Below, in pieces: positions 42,971 to 53,618 of a stretch of 64,000 bases of DNA. The translations under genes were made by a program, and so were the position numbers. Origin of the DNA: an uncultured Clostridium sp. (GTDB lineage: Bacteria; Bacillota; Clostridia; TANB77; CAG-508); NCBI GenBank assembly GCA_947365805.1, contig CANAZY010000004.1, positions 57,570 through 121,569 of the forward strand, read 5' to 3'. The first letter of the stretch is position 1. Each line of letters starts with the position of its first letter. The notes under the pieces are model-generated. The model did no database searches. It saw only the letters and a program-made list of their open reading frames with translations, and was not told where the DNA came from.

Positions 42971-44272
42971 TTAATCTCCTTTTTTCAACATTTCAGTTAT
43001 ATATTGTCTGTCTAAATAAAATTCCATTGATATTACAGTTCCTATAAATTTATTTTTTATAGCATATACATAATTTGAGTCTGGTTTATGGTTTAAACTA
43101 TTTTTATCATTAAATGCAATAATTGGCACTTTTCTTCCATCTTTATATTCTATCTCTTTTAAAGTATATGTTCCATCAAATAAAATATGACATCCCCCTG
43201 ATGTTATAGACATTATAGGTTTTTCTTCATTTATTTCAGCTCCTATTGCCATAAAACTCTCAATCAAATCAATTGTCCCTTTTCCTTTTGTATCTTGTTT
43301 ATCTATTCTTTGTTTACTTACATTCTTTTGTAAAGCATATAATGTCCATAATACTTCTTCATTAAAATTTATACCAAAAAAGCTATGATGTTTTTTTGTA
43401 TGTCGCTCTAACTGTTTTTTTGTATATTTAGTAGTATCTTCTGCTTTTAACCCCTCATATATACTATTACCAAAATTCATTAATACTAATCTACATTTAC
43501 CATAATTTTTATCTTCTTCTGGTCTATCAAAATAACCTAGTGCATGCCAAGAACCTAAATTTCCACTATACTTTATTGCATTATCAAATACCTCTCCAAA
43601 CATTTTTCCAAACTTATTTTTTCCATCATCTGATAATGCATACCCTTGTGTGTGTAAACAGTTATTATAATATTCTACTAGTTTTTCGCACATATCAGAT
43701 AATTCTAAATTAGATAAAGTTTCTAATGTTTCTGTATCTTTTGTAGATATATTTCTAATTCCTAAATGTTTTGGTAATCCTGTTATATTAAACATCTTTC
43801 TTGCTAATCTATCTTGAGGTGCTGTTCCACTTAATCCTATTTTTCTTGTTTTTGATAATTCAACAACAATTAAATCTGTAATTAGTGATGCACATAAACC
43901 TAATTCTTTGCAATTATCATAATTAAAATAAATTTTTTTAATTTTCTTATTATTTCCACAATAAAAAATCTTTTTTAAAGTTAAAATTGTTTCTTCTGGA
44001 TTTTTTATAAAACTAAAAACTTGTGGTATATCTATTATAACTCTATCCTCTTTACTTTTTCTTCTAACTTTTTTAATAAATTTTTCTTTTTTTAACAGTT
44101 CTACTATTTTATTATTTCTTTTAGATTGAACTATTTTCGGTAAAAAGTTAATTGCTTTACTTTTACACTTTTTCTTTTTATTATATCTATGCCTTTGCCT
44201 CATTACTTTTTCTAATTTATGCTTTAAATAATTCTTCCTTCGTAATTTCTTTTTAGTTTTTCTATTTATCAT
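42971..44272 (-). CDS. GHKL-type ATPase with N-terminal STAS-like region
   Basis: 433 residues. A very basic N-terminus (K/R-rich, about 1-45) precedes a strand-helix region (about 75-155: DRVIIDIPQVFSFIKNP...LCASLITDLIVVELSK). A histidine-kinase-like ATPase domain follows: N-box GEVFDNAIKYSGNLGSWHALG at about 228-248, a later LVLMNFGNSIYEGL that replaces the G1 box, and GKGTIDLIESF as the glycine-rich part. No phosphoacceptor His domain is seen, as in anti-sigma kinases such as SpoIIAB. A final domain contains GRKVPIIAFN. It is the first gene of a tightly packed trio with the STAS-like and membrane proteins. Confidence 0.72.
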   Translation of the reverse strand: MINRKTKKKLRRKNYLKHKLEKVMRQRHRYNKKKKCKSKAINFLPKIVQSKRNNKIVELLKKEKFIKKVRRKSKEDRVIIDIPQVFSFIKNPEETILTLKKIFYCGNNKKIKKIYFNYDNCKELGLCASLITDLIVVELSKTRKIGLSGTAPQDRLARKMFNITGLPKHLGIRNISTKDTETLETLSNLELSDMCEKLVEYYNNCLHTQGYALSDDGKNKFGKMFGEVFDNAIKYSGNLGSWHALGYFDRPEEDKNYGKCRLVLMNFGNSIYEGLKAEDTTKYTKKQLERHTKKHHSFFGINFNEEVLWTLYALQKNVSKQRIDKQDTKGKGTIDLIESFMAIGAEINEEKPIMSITSGGCHILFDGTYTLKEIEYKDGRKVPIIAFNDKNSLNHKPDSNYVYAIKNKFIGTVISMEFYLDRQYITEMLKKGD

Positions 44273-44406
44273 CCTTTTACCCTTTATTTATTATATTAAT
44301 CTTATATTGAATATACTGTTACATATTTTATCACAAATTATTAATATTACAAATACTAATAATTCGTAAAATTATAATCAATTTTATCACGCTAATAAAA
44401 CTCTAT

Positions 44407-45247
44407 TCAATTTTCTTTTTTCTTCAAGCTTTTCTTATTTTCTTTTTCTAATTGTTTTAAACTCTTTTTTGGTGTAGGCAATTCTTCTGGCATAGTTCCG
44501 TCCTGCTTGTTTAATTGCTTTTCTAACTATTTTTCCAATTTTATTATGAGTATCACAAGCTTTCTTTTCGGTATCAACTTTATCTCTTTTTAATCTTGAT
44601 TCTGTTTGTGTAATGCGAAATAAATTAGCTGCCAGCTCTTCACTTCCCATATTGTCTAAAATATCTTCTCTATATCTTAATCCTTTTCTTTTAGCAATGT
44701 CATCAGCTGTTTCTCCATTATATAATCCTTTATATCCTGCATTATGAAATTTATCAAAATTCTTAACTCCTGCATTTTTAGCAGTTTGATTAAGTGAGTA
44801 ATTTCCTTTTTTAGTCAAATTTCTTTGATAAAATCTCTTTTCATCTTCTGTTAATGAACTATATTCTTTTTCGCTAATTTCTTGTTTTCTAGTTTGAATT
44901 GCAAAATATGTTTGTGCAAGAGCAATAACTTTTTTTCTTGTATCTCCATTTTGTGCTATTAAGTAACAAGCATAACGTGTTAATTTATAATCTTTTTGTT
45001 TTCTTTCTGCTCCTGAACCTATTTGCACCATTTTGTCGACGTCGACAAAATGGTCAAAAACACTAATATCACTATTTTTACAAGATTCTTTTGCTTTGTT
45101 TATTACATTTTCAAATTTTCGCCATTCTTTATAATTTAAAACTGATTGTAATTCTCTAGCATACCAAAATTCAATTTCATTTTCATCAATATGTTTTATA
45201 TCTTCAAAAGTTTTATTATAATTTTCTTTATTATCTAGTTCTTTCAT
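44407..45247 (-). CDS. dinD: DinD-like DNA-damage-inducible protein, with a one-base frameshift
   Basis: A 279-residue DinD homologue (DinD inhibits RecA filaments in E. coli). Conserved parts: FEDIKHIDENEIEFWYARELQSVLNYKEWRKFENVI (BRO/ANT-like N-terminus, 14-49), VGSGAERKQKDYKLTRYACYLIAQNGD, and NAGYKGLYNGETADDI plus LGSEELAANLFRITQTE-type blocks. The continuous frame diverges after IKQAG. Removing one C at 44498-44500 (GGA-C-GGA) restores GGTMPEELPTPKKSLKQLEKE and a stop at 44407-44409. A 28-bp perfect palindrome lies in its coding sequence (45027-45054). The start has AAGGAGATG. I saw no clear LexA box upstream. Confidence 0.85.
45027..45054. repeat. 28-bp perfect palindrome inside dinD
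   Basis: ACCATTTTGTCGAC followed at once by its exact complement, with no loop. It encodes DHFVDVDKMVQ in dinD on the minus strand. Perfect palindromes of this length are rare in coding DNA and could bind a dimeric regulator or extrude a cruciform. Confidence 0.9.
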
Positions 45248-45281
45248 CTATCAACATCTCCTTTCTCTGTTCTAATATTTT

Positions 45282-45804
45282 CTATTTCATAATGTTATAA
45301 TGAACTTGTACTATATCTTCTTGTTCTTTTACAATTTTTTCAAGTTTTAATTTATTTTCAAAATAATTACCTTTGAATAGTGGTATTCCCTTATTTAATA
45401 CACGGATTATAATTTAAAATAATATTATCTACTATTCCTTTTTCCATAAAAGCATTATTTATAGTTGCACCACCAGAAATAAACAATTTTTCATATTTTA
45501 AACTTTCACATACTTTTAAACAATTCTCTATTGAATTGCAATATGTAACATTTGAAAATTCATTTTGTTTACTACTTGTTTCACTTAAAATAATTATATT
45601 TATGTTTTTTAAGTCATTTATATAGTCCTCTCCCCATGACAATATGTTTTCCCAAGTTTTTCTGCCCCATATTAGTACATCATATTCTTTTAAAAATTCT
45701 AACATTATCTCCCAACCTCTATAAGATAAGAAATCTTCATTTCCATCTTCAGTAGCAATTAGTCCATTGATAGAACACGCCATTTCAACTGTTATTTTTC
45801 TCAT
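45282..45804 (-). CDS. Dihydrofolate reductase-like (RibD C-terminal) protein, with a one-base frameshift
   Basis: A 173-residue protein of the DHFR/RibD-C fold. MRKITVEMACSINGLIATEDGNEDF is the typical S-x-D/N-G-x-I-A start. YDVLIWGRKTWENIL is the NADPH-pocket region, LFISGGATINNAFME is the GG(A/S) cofactor motif, and the end should read LNYNPVLNKGIPLF. The continuous frame stops after NPCIK at 45391. Removing one base at 45403-45405 (CC-G-TG on the coding strand) restores PVLNKGIPLFKGNYFENKLKLEK and a stop at 45282-45284. In this gene the extra base is on the opposite strand orientation to the other six cases. Substrate unknown. Confidence 0.78.
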
Positions 45805-45813
45805 AAATCTCTC

Positions 45814-46464
45814 CTATATTTCATACTTTTTTAATTGTTCTATATATATTTCAATACTATTATCATTTATATCTTCTGGTTTTATATTACAATACTCCAT
45901 TATTTGTTTTTCTATTCCTAAAGAACATTCTATTAAATGGTTTGCTTTTTCTTCATTAGACCATACAGATAATGGCTTGTCTTTATATCTAACTTTTGCA
46001 TCTTCTAATCTTTCCTTTATTCCTACCACTCCATCTGGTGCTACTCTTTGGTCGCAATAAGCACATATCTTTCTTTCATAAGAATTTGATTTTAAAGTTT
46101 CTTCATTTTTTCTTGACCTTTTTCCATCTAATATAATAATCTCTTTTTCAGTTAAGCCCTCTTGTTTTCCAATTTCTAAATTAATTTGGTGGTCATTAGT
46201 TCCATATTTATCAAAATATTTTTTTCTTACTTTTATAAATTCTTCATCTTTTGAAAAACCTTCTGGTATTTTTACCATATTCCCCATGTCATGCAATAGA
46301 CTTACTCTAATAATTGATTCTTTATCTATTTTTTGCCCATTCCAGTTATCTATTATTAAATTACTACATGCAGCAACTCTTAACATGTGCATTTGTAGGT
46401 TTTCTGGTAAATGATATTTATTATAAATATCTATAATATTCATTTTTCTATGATTTCCTTTCAT
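45814..46464 (-). CDS. HD-domain phosphohydrolase
   Basis: A 216-residue HD superfamily protein. The first metal His is in LQMHMLRVAACSNLII and the HD pair in RVSLLHDMGNMVKIPEGF (about 57-74). GTNDHQINLEIGKQEGLTEKEI follows, and a later YCDQRVAPDGVVG carries the distal Asp. It looks complete. Such stand-alone HD proteins hydrolyse nucleotides or small phosphates; the substrate cannot be told. It overlaps the cupin gene upstream by one base and lies 9 bp before the DHFR-like gene, so it belongs to a cargo operon (Nudix, S66, cupin, HD, DHFR). Confidence 0.82.
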   Translation of the reverse strand: MKGNHRKMNIIDIYNKYHLPENLQMHMLRVAACSNLIIDNWNGQKIDKESIIRVSLLHDMGNMVKIPEGFSKDEEFIKVRKKYFDKYGTNDHQINLEIGKQEGLTEKEIIILDGKRSRKNEETLKSNSYERKICAYCDQRVAPDGVVGIKERLEDAKVRYKDKPLSVWSNEEKANHLIECSLGIEKQIMEYCNIKPEDINDNSIEIYIEQLKKYEI

Positions 46465-46808
46465 TATTTTACTAATTTATGTTGTTCTATTGACCACGCA
46501 GGAGAACAAGACATAGATATTTTACAATATTTAGTATCATAATAATACTTTTCATTTGGTTCTATTAAAATAGAATCTCCTTCTGAAAATTCAATCTTTT
46601 CATTTTCAAAATTTAGCGTTCCACTTCCTTCAATAACATATATTAGTTCTTTACTTATAAGATTTACCCCATATCCTTCATCAGGATATCTTCCACTAAT
46701 TGTTGCTATACCTAAATCTATATCTTTATCCTTAAATGAATATTCTAAAGTTTTACACTTCTCACTATTTTTGCCTTTTAAAGCATCATTATATTTTATT
46801 ACTTTCAT
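46464..46808 (-). CDS. Small cupin-domain protein
   Basis: A 114-residue single cupin. The first motif region is ISKELIYVIEGSGTLNFENEKIEFSEGDSILIEPNEKYYYD, in which the usual metal-binding HxH is not evident; the second motif ends KISMSCSPAWSIEQHK. The missing histidines suggest a binding rather than a metal-catalytic role, for example a sugar or small-ligand sensor. GGAG lies before ATG 46808. Its stop overlaps the HD gene start by one base (translational coupling). Confidence 0.75.
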   Translation of the reverse strand: MKVIKYNDALKGKNSEKCKTLEYSFKDKDIDLGIATISGRYPDEGYGVNLISKELIYVIEGSGTLNFENEKIEFSEGDSILIEPNEKYYYDTKYCKISMSCSPAWSIEQHKLVK

Positions 46809-46824
46809 TTTTATCGTCTCCTTT

Positions 46825-47736
46825 TTATTTTAAATAATCACTAACAACAATATTCTTATCATTTGCATTTATTGTTACTTCTGCACCAATAGGAATAATA
46901 CTATTTCCGTGTATGTGTCCAAAATCATTAGTTTTTACCACTGGAACATTTGAGTTTATTTTTCTTAGTTCATCTACAATACTATATTTATTTTCCTCTA
47001 TATTTTGTAATTGATATATATAACCAAAAACTATTGCTTTGTTAAAAGCATTCATTTGATTATATTGTTCTAACATTGAGTTCCATTGTATAATATCTGA
47101 ATGAAACCCCTCTAAAAATAGTACTGCATTTTCTAAATCTGGCATATATGGTGTTCCTACTAATTTCAATAAGCATCTTACATTAGTTCCATATATTTTG
47201 CCAATGATTTCTTCACTTTTAAAATCAATAAATTGTCTTTCTTCATAAGGAATAATTGTTTTATTACCATTAAATAGTTTATCAATAATTTCATTTTTAT
47301 CATAGTCTGTAACTTCATCTTTTCCAAACCAGACATAATCTTGACAGTGAAAAGTTATAAGTTCAGTCATTTTATTTATTGCACAAAGTAATACTGTAAT
47401 ATCGCTCATACCTAAAAAGATTTTAGGATTGCTTTTTATATTTTTAAAATCTATGTATGGTAATATTCCATTTACCATATCTCCACCTTTTACAGTAAAT
47501 ATTGCCTTGATTTCTTTATCACTGAACATATCATTTAAGTCTTTTGCTCTTTCCTCTGGTGTTCCTGCACAATAATTATCTTCTGAAAATAAACATTTTC
47601 CATATTTTACTTTTAACCCTAAACTTTCAAAATATTTAGTTGCATTTTCTAAAGGTTTTATATCTTTACTTTTTAATGCTTTATCTGGTGCAATGACTCC
47701 TATTGTATCTCCAATTTTTAATTTATTTGCTAACAT
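46825..47736 (-). CDS. Peptidase family S66 (LD-carboxypeptidase/MccF-like)
   Basis: 303 residues. KIGDTIGVIAPD is the family start. The nucleophile elbow is FLGMSDITVLL (GxSD), and the other triad parts are visible as the acidic FLEGFHSD and the His in NDFGHIHG near the C-terminus. Length and order match S66 enzymes, which trim L,D-tetrapeptides of murein or, as MccF, give immunity to microcin C. The surrounding cargo (Nudix, HD, DHFR) fits a resistance or salvage role better than wall recycling, but this is inference. It lies 9 bp after the Nudix gene. Confidence 0.88.
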   Translation of the reverse strand: MLANKLKIGDTIGVIAPDKALKSKDIKPLENATKYFESLGLKVKYGKCLFSEDNYCAGTPEERAKDLNDMFSDKEIKAIFTVKGGDMVNGILPYIDFKNIKSNPKIFLGMSDITVLLCAINKMTELITFHCQDYVWFGKDEVTDYDKNEIIDKLFNGNKTIIPYEERQFIDFKSEEIIGKIYGTNVRCLLKLVGTPYMPDLENAVLFLEGFHSDIIQWNSMLEQYNQMNAFNKAIVFGYIYQLQNIEENKYSIVDELRKINSNVPVVKTNDFGHIHGNSIIPIGAEVTINANDKNIVVSDYLK

Positions 47737-47745
47737 TCTATCCTC

Positions 47746-48270
47746 CTAATAATTTTCTCTAATAAATTCAAATAATTTTTTATATTCTTCTTCATGTATA
47801 AGCAATCCTTCTACTCTTTTTTCAACCATCTTTTCTAATTCCTCATAATATACATACTTTACTTCTGATACTTCATTATCTTCAAAAATATAATCTTCAA
47901 TCTTTTTGTTACATTTCAATAGATACACATAACCAAATTCCATATTTTTAGGATTTTTTGTGCTTTTAATTGTTGCAATATATTGTAAATCTTTTTCTTC
48001 TACTTCAACTCCTAATTCTTCCTTTAATTCTCTAATTGCTCCATCTATTACACTTTCTCCTGCTCTAATGTGTCCTGCACCAGAAATATCCCAACAATTA
48101 GGATGAGATTTCTTTGTTGCACTTCTCTTTTGCAATAATAGTTCTTTTTTATCATTCATAATCCAAATATGTGCTGTTCTATGAAAATTACCATCTTCGT
48201 GTGCTTGTGCTTTTTCTTTTATTTCTCCTGTTGGATTATTATTCTCATCAAATATATCTATATATTCCAT
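47746..48270 (-). CDS. Nudix hydrolase
   Basis: A 174-residue Nudix protein. The complete Nudix box is GHIRAGESVIDGAIRELKEELGVE (about 64-87; G-x5-E-x7-REVxEExG pattern). The start EYIDIFDENNNPTGEIKEKAQAHEDGNFHRTAHIWIMN resembles the IPP-isomerase/YfcD-like subgroup. QKRSATKKSHPNCWDISGAG precedes the box. It is the first gene of the cargo operon, with AGGAAGT before the ATG. The substrate is unknown. Confidence 0.9.
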   Translation of the reverse strand: MEYIDIFDENNNPTGEIKEKAQAHEDGNFHRTAHIWIMNDKKELLLQKRSATKKSHPNCWDISGAGHIRAGESVIDGAIRELKEELGVEVEEKDLQYIATIKSTKNPKNMEFGYVYLLKCNKKIEDYIFEDNEVSEVKYVYYEELEKMVEKRVEGLLIHEEEYKKLFEFIRENY

Positions 48271-48363
48271 AATTACTTCCTAACCTTTAAATCTTTTTAT
48301 ATATTTATATCACAATTTACAATATTTTCATAGCTTTTTATTGATATTTCCATATAAATAGTT

Positions 48364-48394
48364 AAAGGCTGTTATCTTTATTATAACAACCTTT
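48364..48394. terminator. Hairpin between relaxase and Nudix genes
   Basis: AAAGGCTGTTAT with a near-complement (one G-T pair) and a 7-nt loop. On the plus strand it is followed by ATTTTT; on the minus strand the T-tract is weaker. It lies 6 bp beyond the relaxase stop. Confidence 0.6.
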
Positions 48395-48400
48395 ATTTTT

Positions 48401-49771
48401 CTATCTTGCGTTTCTATCTTTTCTCTTTGTTTTAGTAATATCTTCTTGTCCATTTTTCATTTGCATTTCAATTTTTATTACTTCTTTAATCTTTGGTGTA
48501 TCTTCTAATATATAATTTGCTGTTTTTAGATTTTTTCTATACTTATTTAGAATTGTAGTGCATTCATTTCGCTTTTCTTTGTATTCTTCTATTAATTTAT
48601 CATCTGTGCAATTTCTTAACTTATTTCTGTATTTTTGCCTTAAATTAGTAACATCTTCAATATCTTTTTCAGTTCGTGAAATATAATTTTTTACATCTTC
48701 TGTTGTTTTTAATTTTTCGCTTATAATAAGTCTAATCTCGTTAGAATATCGTTCCATTTTTCTTACTTCTTGCTTCATTTCTGGAGATAGTGGCTGATAG
48801 TTTTCTCGTTTTGGTAGTAATCCTAATAAGTGAAATAGCAGTAGAAATAGCACATCAATTCCACTAATTTTGCTAATATCTTTGAATTTACCTTTATATT
48901 TATAAACTTTATATTTTTGTTTTTTCTTTTTAGGGTGTATAAATTCTATATATCTATTTTGATAATAATAAGGGTTGTGTTCAACTTTGTTAGCAATGTT
49001 CTTTGGCAAATATTGTTGTCCTAAATGATACATTCTTACTGCTTTTTTATCGTTTATTGAACGAATTGTAGGATATTTCTTATTATAATCATCATTTATA
49101 ATATAGCCTTTTTTTAGCATTATCTTTTTAAACTGTCCATAGTTTATACACATCTCTATTGCTTCATCAATAGCTTGTCTTATTACATTATACTTTGTTG
49201 GCTCTCCTCGTTTTTCTGCAAAATATATACTTCTTTGTGTTTTTCCTGCTGACTTTTCAATAACTGTTAATCCATATCCTTTACATAATTCATCTGATAA
49301 CTCTCTGAAATGATAATATGCTCCTTTGTTACAATTAAACTTTTTGCCTGTAAACATATTAACCGAATTTACTACAAAATGATTATGATACGTGCCAGTA
49401 TTAAAATGTGTTGCAACTACTACTTGATATTCACTCCACATTTTTTCTGCAAGTTCTACTCCAATTTTATGTGCTAATTCTGGTGATACTTCTCCTGTTT
49501 TAAAACTTTGGTATGCGTGATATGCAACATTTCCTGTGGTTTTATCAAATCTATTTTGTACTGTCGTCATTTCTTCATAAGCTGTTTCTGCTTTACAATT
49601 TACGCCTGTTACATACATAGTTTTTTCATTTTTATCAATAGTTTTCTCATCATTTTCTGCATATTTTAATACTTGTTTTAAATCAGCAAACATTGTCTTT
49701 TCTGGATTTTTTGCATAGCTTATTACACGTGATATACTATCTTTAATTGCCCATATTTTTGTTGTTGCCAC
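48401..49771 (-). CDS. Relaxase / mobilisation nuclease (MobA/VirD2-type)
   Basis: About 456 residues. VATTKIWAIKDSISRVISYAKNPEKT at the start is typical of relaxases of Tn4451-like and other Clostridia mobilisable elements (TnpZ/MobA). The HUH metal site is THFNTGTYHNHFVVNSV (H..HNH), and AYHAYQSFKTGEVSPELAHKIG precedes it. A long basic coiled C-terminus follows. GTG 49771 is chosen as start (MATTKIW...); longer ATG starts at 49783 and 49777 exist in the same frame. It overlaps the end of mobC. It would nick oriT and pilot a single strand when a helper conjugation system is present; no type IV secretion genes are visible. Confidence 0.88.
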   Translation of the reverse strand: MATTKIWAIKDSISRVISYAKNPEKTMFADLKQVLKYAENDEKTIDKNEKTMYVTGVNCKAETAYEEMTTVQNRFDKTTGNVAYHAYQSFKTGEVSPELAHKIGVELAEKMWSEYQVVVATHFNTGTYHNHFVVNSVNMFTGKKFNCNKGAYYHFRELSDELCKGYGLTVIEKSAGKTQRSIYFAEKRGEPTKYNVIRQAIDEAIEMCINYGQFKKIMLKKGYIINDDYNKKYPTIRSINDKKAVRMYHLGQQYLPKNIANKVEHNPYYYQNRYIEFIHPKKKKQKYKVYKYKGKFKDISKISGIDVLFLLLFHLLGLLPKRENYQPLSPEMKQEVRKMERYSNEIRLIISEKLKTTEDVKNYISRTEKDIEDVTNLRQKYRNKLRNCTDDKLIEEYKEKRNECTTILNKYRKNLKTANYILEDTPKIKEVIKIEMQMKNGQEDITKTKRKDRNAR

Positions 49772-50063
49772 CCACATCACCATCTTTTTTATAATTGTAA
49801 ATATCTAAAAAATCACTTTGCATTTTTGTTATTTTATCTTTTATTTCTTCATCACTCATATAAGGAAATTCATTTTTTAGTTCAACAATTCCATTATAAA
49901 CTTTACGAAGTTCTTCATCTGGTATTGAACAAATCTCCTTTTGTAATCCAGATTTTCTCAAATAAGATGACAAATTTAAGTTGCTCTTTTTAGCATTCCT
50001 TTGTAGTTTTTTCTTTTCACTTTCACTTACTCTAACATTAATTCCTATTGTTCTATTTCTCAT
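49743..50063 (-). CDS. mobC: MobC-like relaxosome accessory protein
   Basis: A 106-residue DNA-binding mobilisation protein. It starts MRNRTIGINVRVSESEKKKLQRNAKKSNLNLSSYLRK, a ribbon-helix-helix start, followed by the MobC helical part (LRKVYNGIVELKNEFPYMSDEEIKDKI). It overlaps the relaxase gene, as is usual for mobC-mobA pairs, and lies directly downstream of the hairpin cluster proposed as oriT. GGAAGTG precedes the ATG. Confidence 0.82.
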   Translation of the reverse strand: MRNRTIGINVRVSESEKKKLQRNAKKSNLNLSSYLRKSGLQKEICSIPDEELRKVYNGIVELKNEFPYMSDEEIKDKITKMQSDFLDIYNYKKDGDVGGNNKNMGN

Positions 50064-50192
50064 AATTTTTCACTTCCTTTTTCATAAATTTTCGTTCTAT
50101 TTTTTATAAAATCATTCTTAAAAATTTTTAATTTCTTATCTAATTTTAAATCTATTTTTCTATTTTTTCGTTTCATAAGGTAGGGGTTATAG

Positions 50193-50247
50193 GGGAAGAT
50201 TTTTCCCTTTTCAGCGTAAGCTGTCGGTTTTGTGGCAATACAAAACC
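50193..50247. other. Putative oriT: three consecutive hairpins upstream of mobC
   Basis: GGGAA/TTCCC (50193-50207), CAGC-GTAA-GCTG (50212-50223) and GGTTTTGT-GGCAAT-ACAAAACC (50226-50247) lie in a row in the 253-bp gap between mobC and tnpV, with a G-rich TAGGGGTTATAGGGG beside them. Position and structure fit an origin of transfer. The nick site cannot be fixed by eye. Confidence 0.5.
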
Positions 50248-50316
50248 TATGCTCGCTACACTTATAGACATTAAATTTGGCAATACATTTGTCTGTTTGC
50301 TCCTACCAGTAATTTC

Positions 50317-50709
50317 TTATACATATATTAGTTCATTTAATATAATTTCTTCTGCCACATTTTTTAAATTATTCATCATACTAACCCAATAAAGTTGGTC
50401 TGTATTTTTCATTTCTTCTGTTAGATTATTTTGCTGTTTTAGTTGTTCGATTATAATGTCAATTCTCTTTTCTGCTGTTTCTTGAGTCTCTTTTAAATGT
50501 TTATTCAAAGTTCCATTCACAAACATGATTGTATATTCGGCTTTCTTATTTTCTTTTAAAAATTTTAATCTCATTTTTCCATATTTGTTTAATATAATTT
50601 TTTCTTCTTTCTCCAAAACTAAATTGGGCATATAGTAATCTCCTTGCTTTGTGTATTCAATTCCATACTTATTTTGTACTTTGTTTTCTTTTAATTCTTT
50701 ATTTTCCAT
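50317..50709 (-). CDS. tnpV: TnpV family protein
   Basis: A 130-residue homologue of TnpV of Tn4451-type transposons. IEYTKQGDYYMPNLVLEKEE at the start, MRLKFLKENKKAEYTIMFVNGTLNKHL in the middle, and MKNTDQLYWVSMMNNLKNVAEEIILNELIYV at the end follow the family pattern closely. Its function is not known; it travels with the large serine recombinase of these elements. The start was taken at ATG 50709 (GGAGGAATTG), not the in-frame upstream ATG 50724. It lies 29 bp after the recombinase gene. Confidence 0.85.
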   Translation of the reverse strand: MENKELKENKVQNKYGIEYTKQGDYYMPNLVLEKEEKIILNKYGKMRLKFLKENKKAEYTIMFVNGTLNKHLKETQETAEKRIDIIIEQLKQQNNLTEEMKNTDQLYWVSMMNNLKNVAEEIILNELIYV

Positions 50710-50738
50710 TTTCAATTCCTCCATTTATAAAAATTTTT

Positions 50739-52580
<1,842 letters not shown>

Positions 52581-52604
52581 TTATGAATAGAAAGGCAACA
52601 AAAA

Positions 52605-52638
52605 AGTGCCACATAGCATAGTTTTAGCTATTAGCACT
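52605..52638 (-). terminator. Terminator downstream of the 52751-53035 gene
   Basis: On the minus strand AGTGC..ATAGC, a loop of about 10 nt, then GCTAT..GCACT, followed by TTTTTTG. It closes off the short gene upstream, just before the recombinase start. Confidence 0.75.
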
Positions 52639-52750
52639 TATAGAGTTTTTATATTTATTATTACTATCTCTTTAATTTCCTTATAAATAACACAAATAAA
52701 CCAATATAGTATAATTTTTTAAAAACTCTAAAATGCTTTGCCGTTCTATG

Positions 52751-53071
<321 letters not shown>

Positions 53072-53073
53072 TC

Positions 53074-53107
53074 AAAAAAAGACCGCTTCTTTTTTTGAAA
53101 CGGTTTA
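53074..53107 (-). terminator. Terminator of the tRNA operon
   Basis: On the minus strand AAACCGTTTC, a 7-nt A-rich loop and GAAGCGGTC (one G-T pair), followed by TTTTTTT, about 80 bp after tRNA-Phe. Confidence 0.8.
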
Positions 53108-53188
53108 AAGTTTTTGTGTTGTCAAATTCTTATAATCTTGAAATTAAGTTATATCAAGCATTATAGAGAGTTCGACAAAAACTCGTCT

Positions 53189-53264
53189 TGGTGCCTCGAA
53201 CGGGAATCGAACCAGTGACACAGGGATTTTCAGTCCCTTGCTCTACCAACTGAGCTATCGAGGC
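53189..53264 (-). tRNA. tRNA-Phe (GAA)
   Basis: 76 nt with encoded CCA. The acceptor arm is GCCTCGA with TCGAGGC, the anticodon loop is CTGAAAA (anticodon GAA), and the T-arm loop is GGTTCGATTCC. Last of three tRNAs in one minus-strand operon; it is 13 nt from tRNA-Asp. Confidence 0.97.
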
Positions 53265-53277
53265 TTATATAAAAAAA

Positions 53278-53354
53278 TGGCGACCTGGAACGGGCTCGAA
53301 CCGTCGACCTCTAGCGTGACAGGCTAGCGTTCTAACCAACTGAACTACCAGGCC
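53278..53354 (-). tRNA. tRNA-Asp (GTC)
   Basis: 77 nt with encoded CCA. The acceptor arm is GGCCTGG with CCAGGTC (a G-T pair at one position), the anticodon loop is CTGTCAC (anticodon GTC) and the T-loop is GGTTCGAGCCC. Confidence 0.96.
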
Positions 53355-53363
53355 GTAAAAAAA

Positions 53364-53439
53364 TGGTGGTCGCTATAGGGCTCGAACCTATGACCCCCTG
53401 CTTGTAAGGCAGATGCTCTCCCAGCTGAGCTAAGCGACC
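53364..53439 (-). tRNA. tRNA-Val (TAC)
   Basis: 76 nt with encoded CCA. The acceptor arm is GGTCGCT with AGCGACC (53433-53439 and the matching 3' arm), the anticodon loop is CTTACAA (anticodon TAC) and the T-loop is GGTTCGAGCCC. First tRNA after the promoter at 53461-53489. Confidence 0.97.
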
Positions 53440-53460
53440 TTGTTCTTTTCGACATTGCTT

Positions 53461-53489
53461 AGTATACTAAATTTTTATAACCTTGTCAA
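53461..53489 (-). promoter_or_regulatory. Sigma-A promoter of the tRNA operon
   Basis: A perfect TTGACA (53489-53484), a 17-bp spacer and TATACT (53466-53461), about 22 bp before tRNA-Val. It is the strongest consensus promoter in the window. Confidence 0.92.
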
Positions 53490-53558
53490 TACTATTTTTA
53501 ATTTTTTTATAATATTTTTAAAAAAAATTACTTTTCAAATATATTGACGTATTTTATC

Positions 53559-53588
53559 AAATGGGTCGACGCCCATATCGACCCATTT
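53559..53588. terminator. Hairpin after ctpA, probable terminator
   Basis: An 11-bp perfect stem AAATGGGTCGA with its complement and an 8-nt loop (53570-53577), 30 bp beyond the ctpA stop. The T-tract on the minus strand is short (TTTGATAAAAT). Confidence 0.6.
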
Positions 53589-53618
53589 TTACTATTTGTT
53601 ATAAACAAATATATGATT

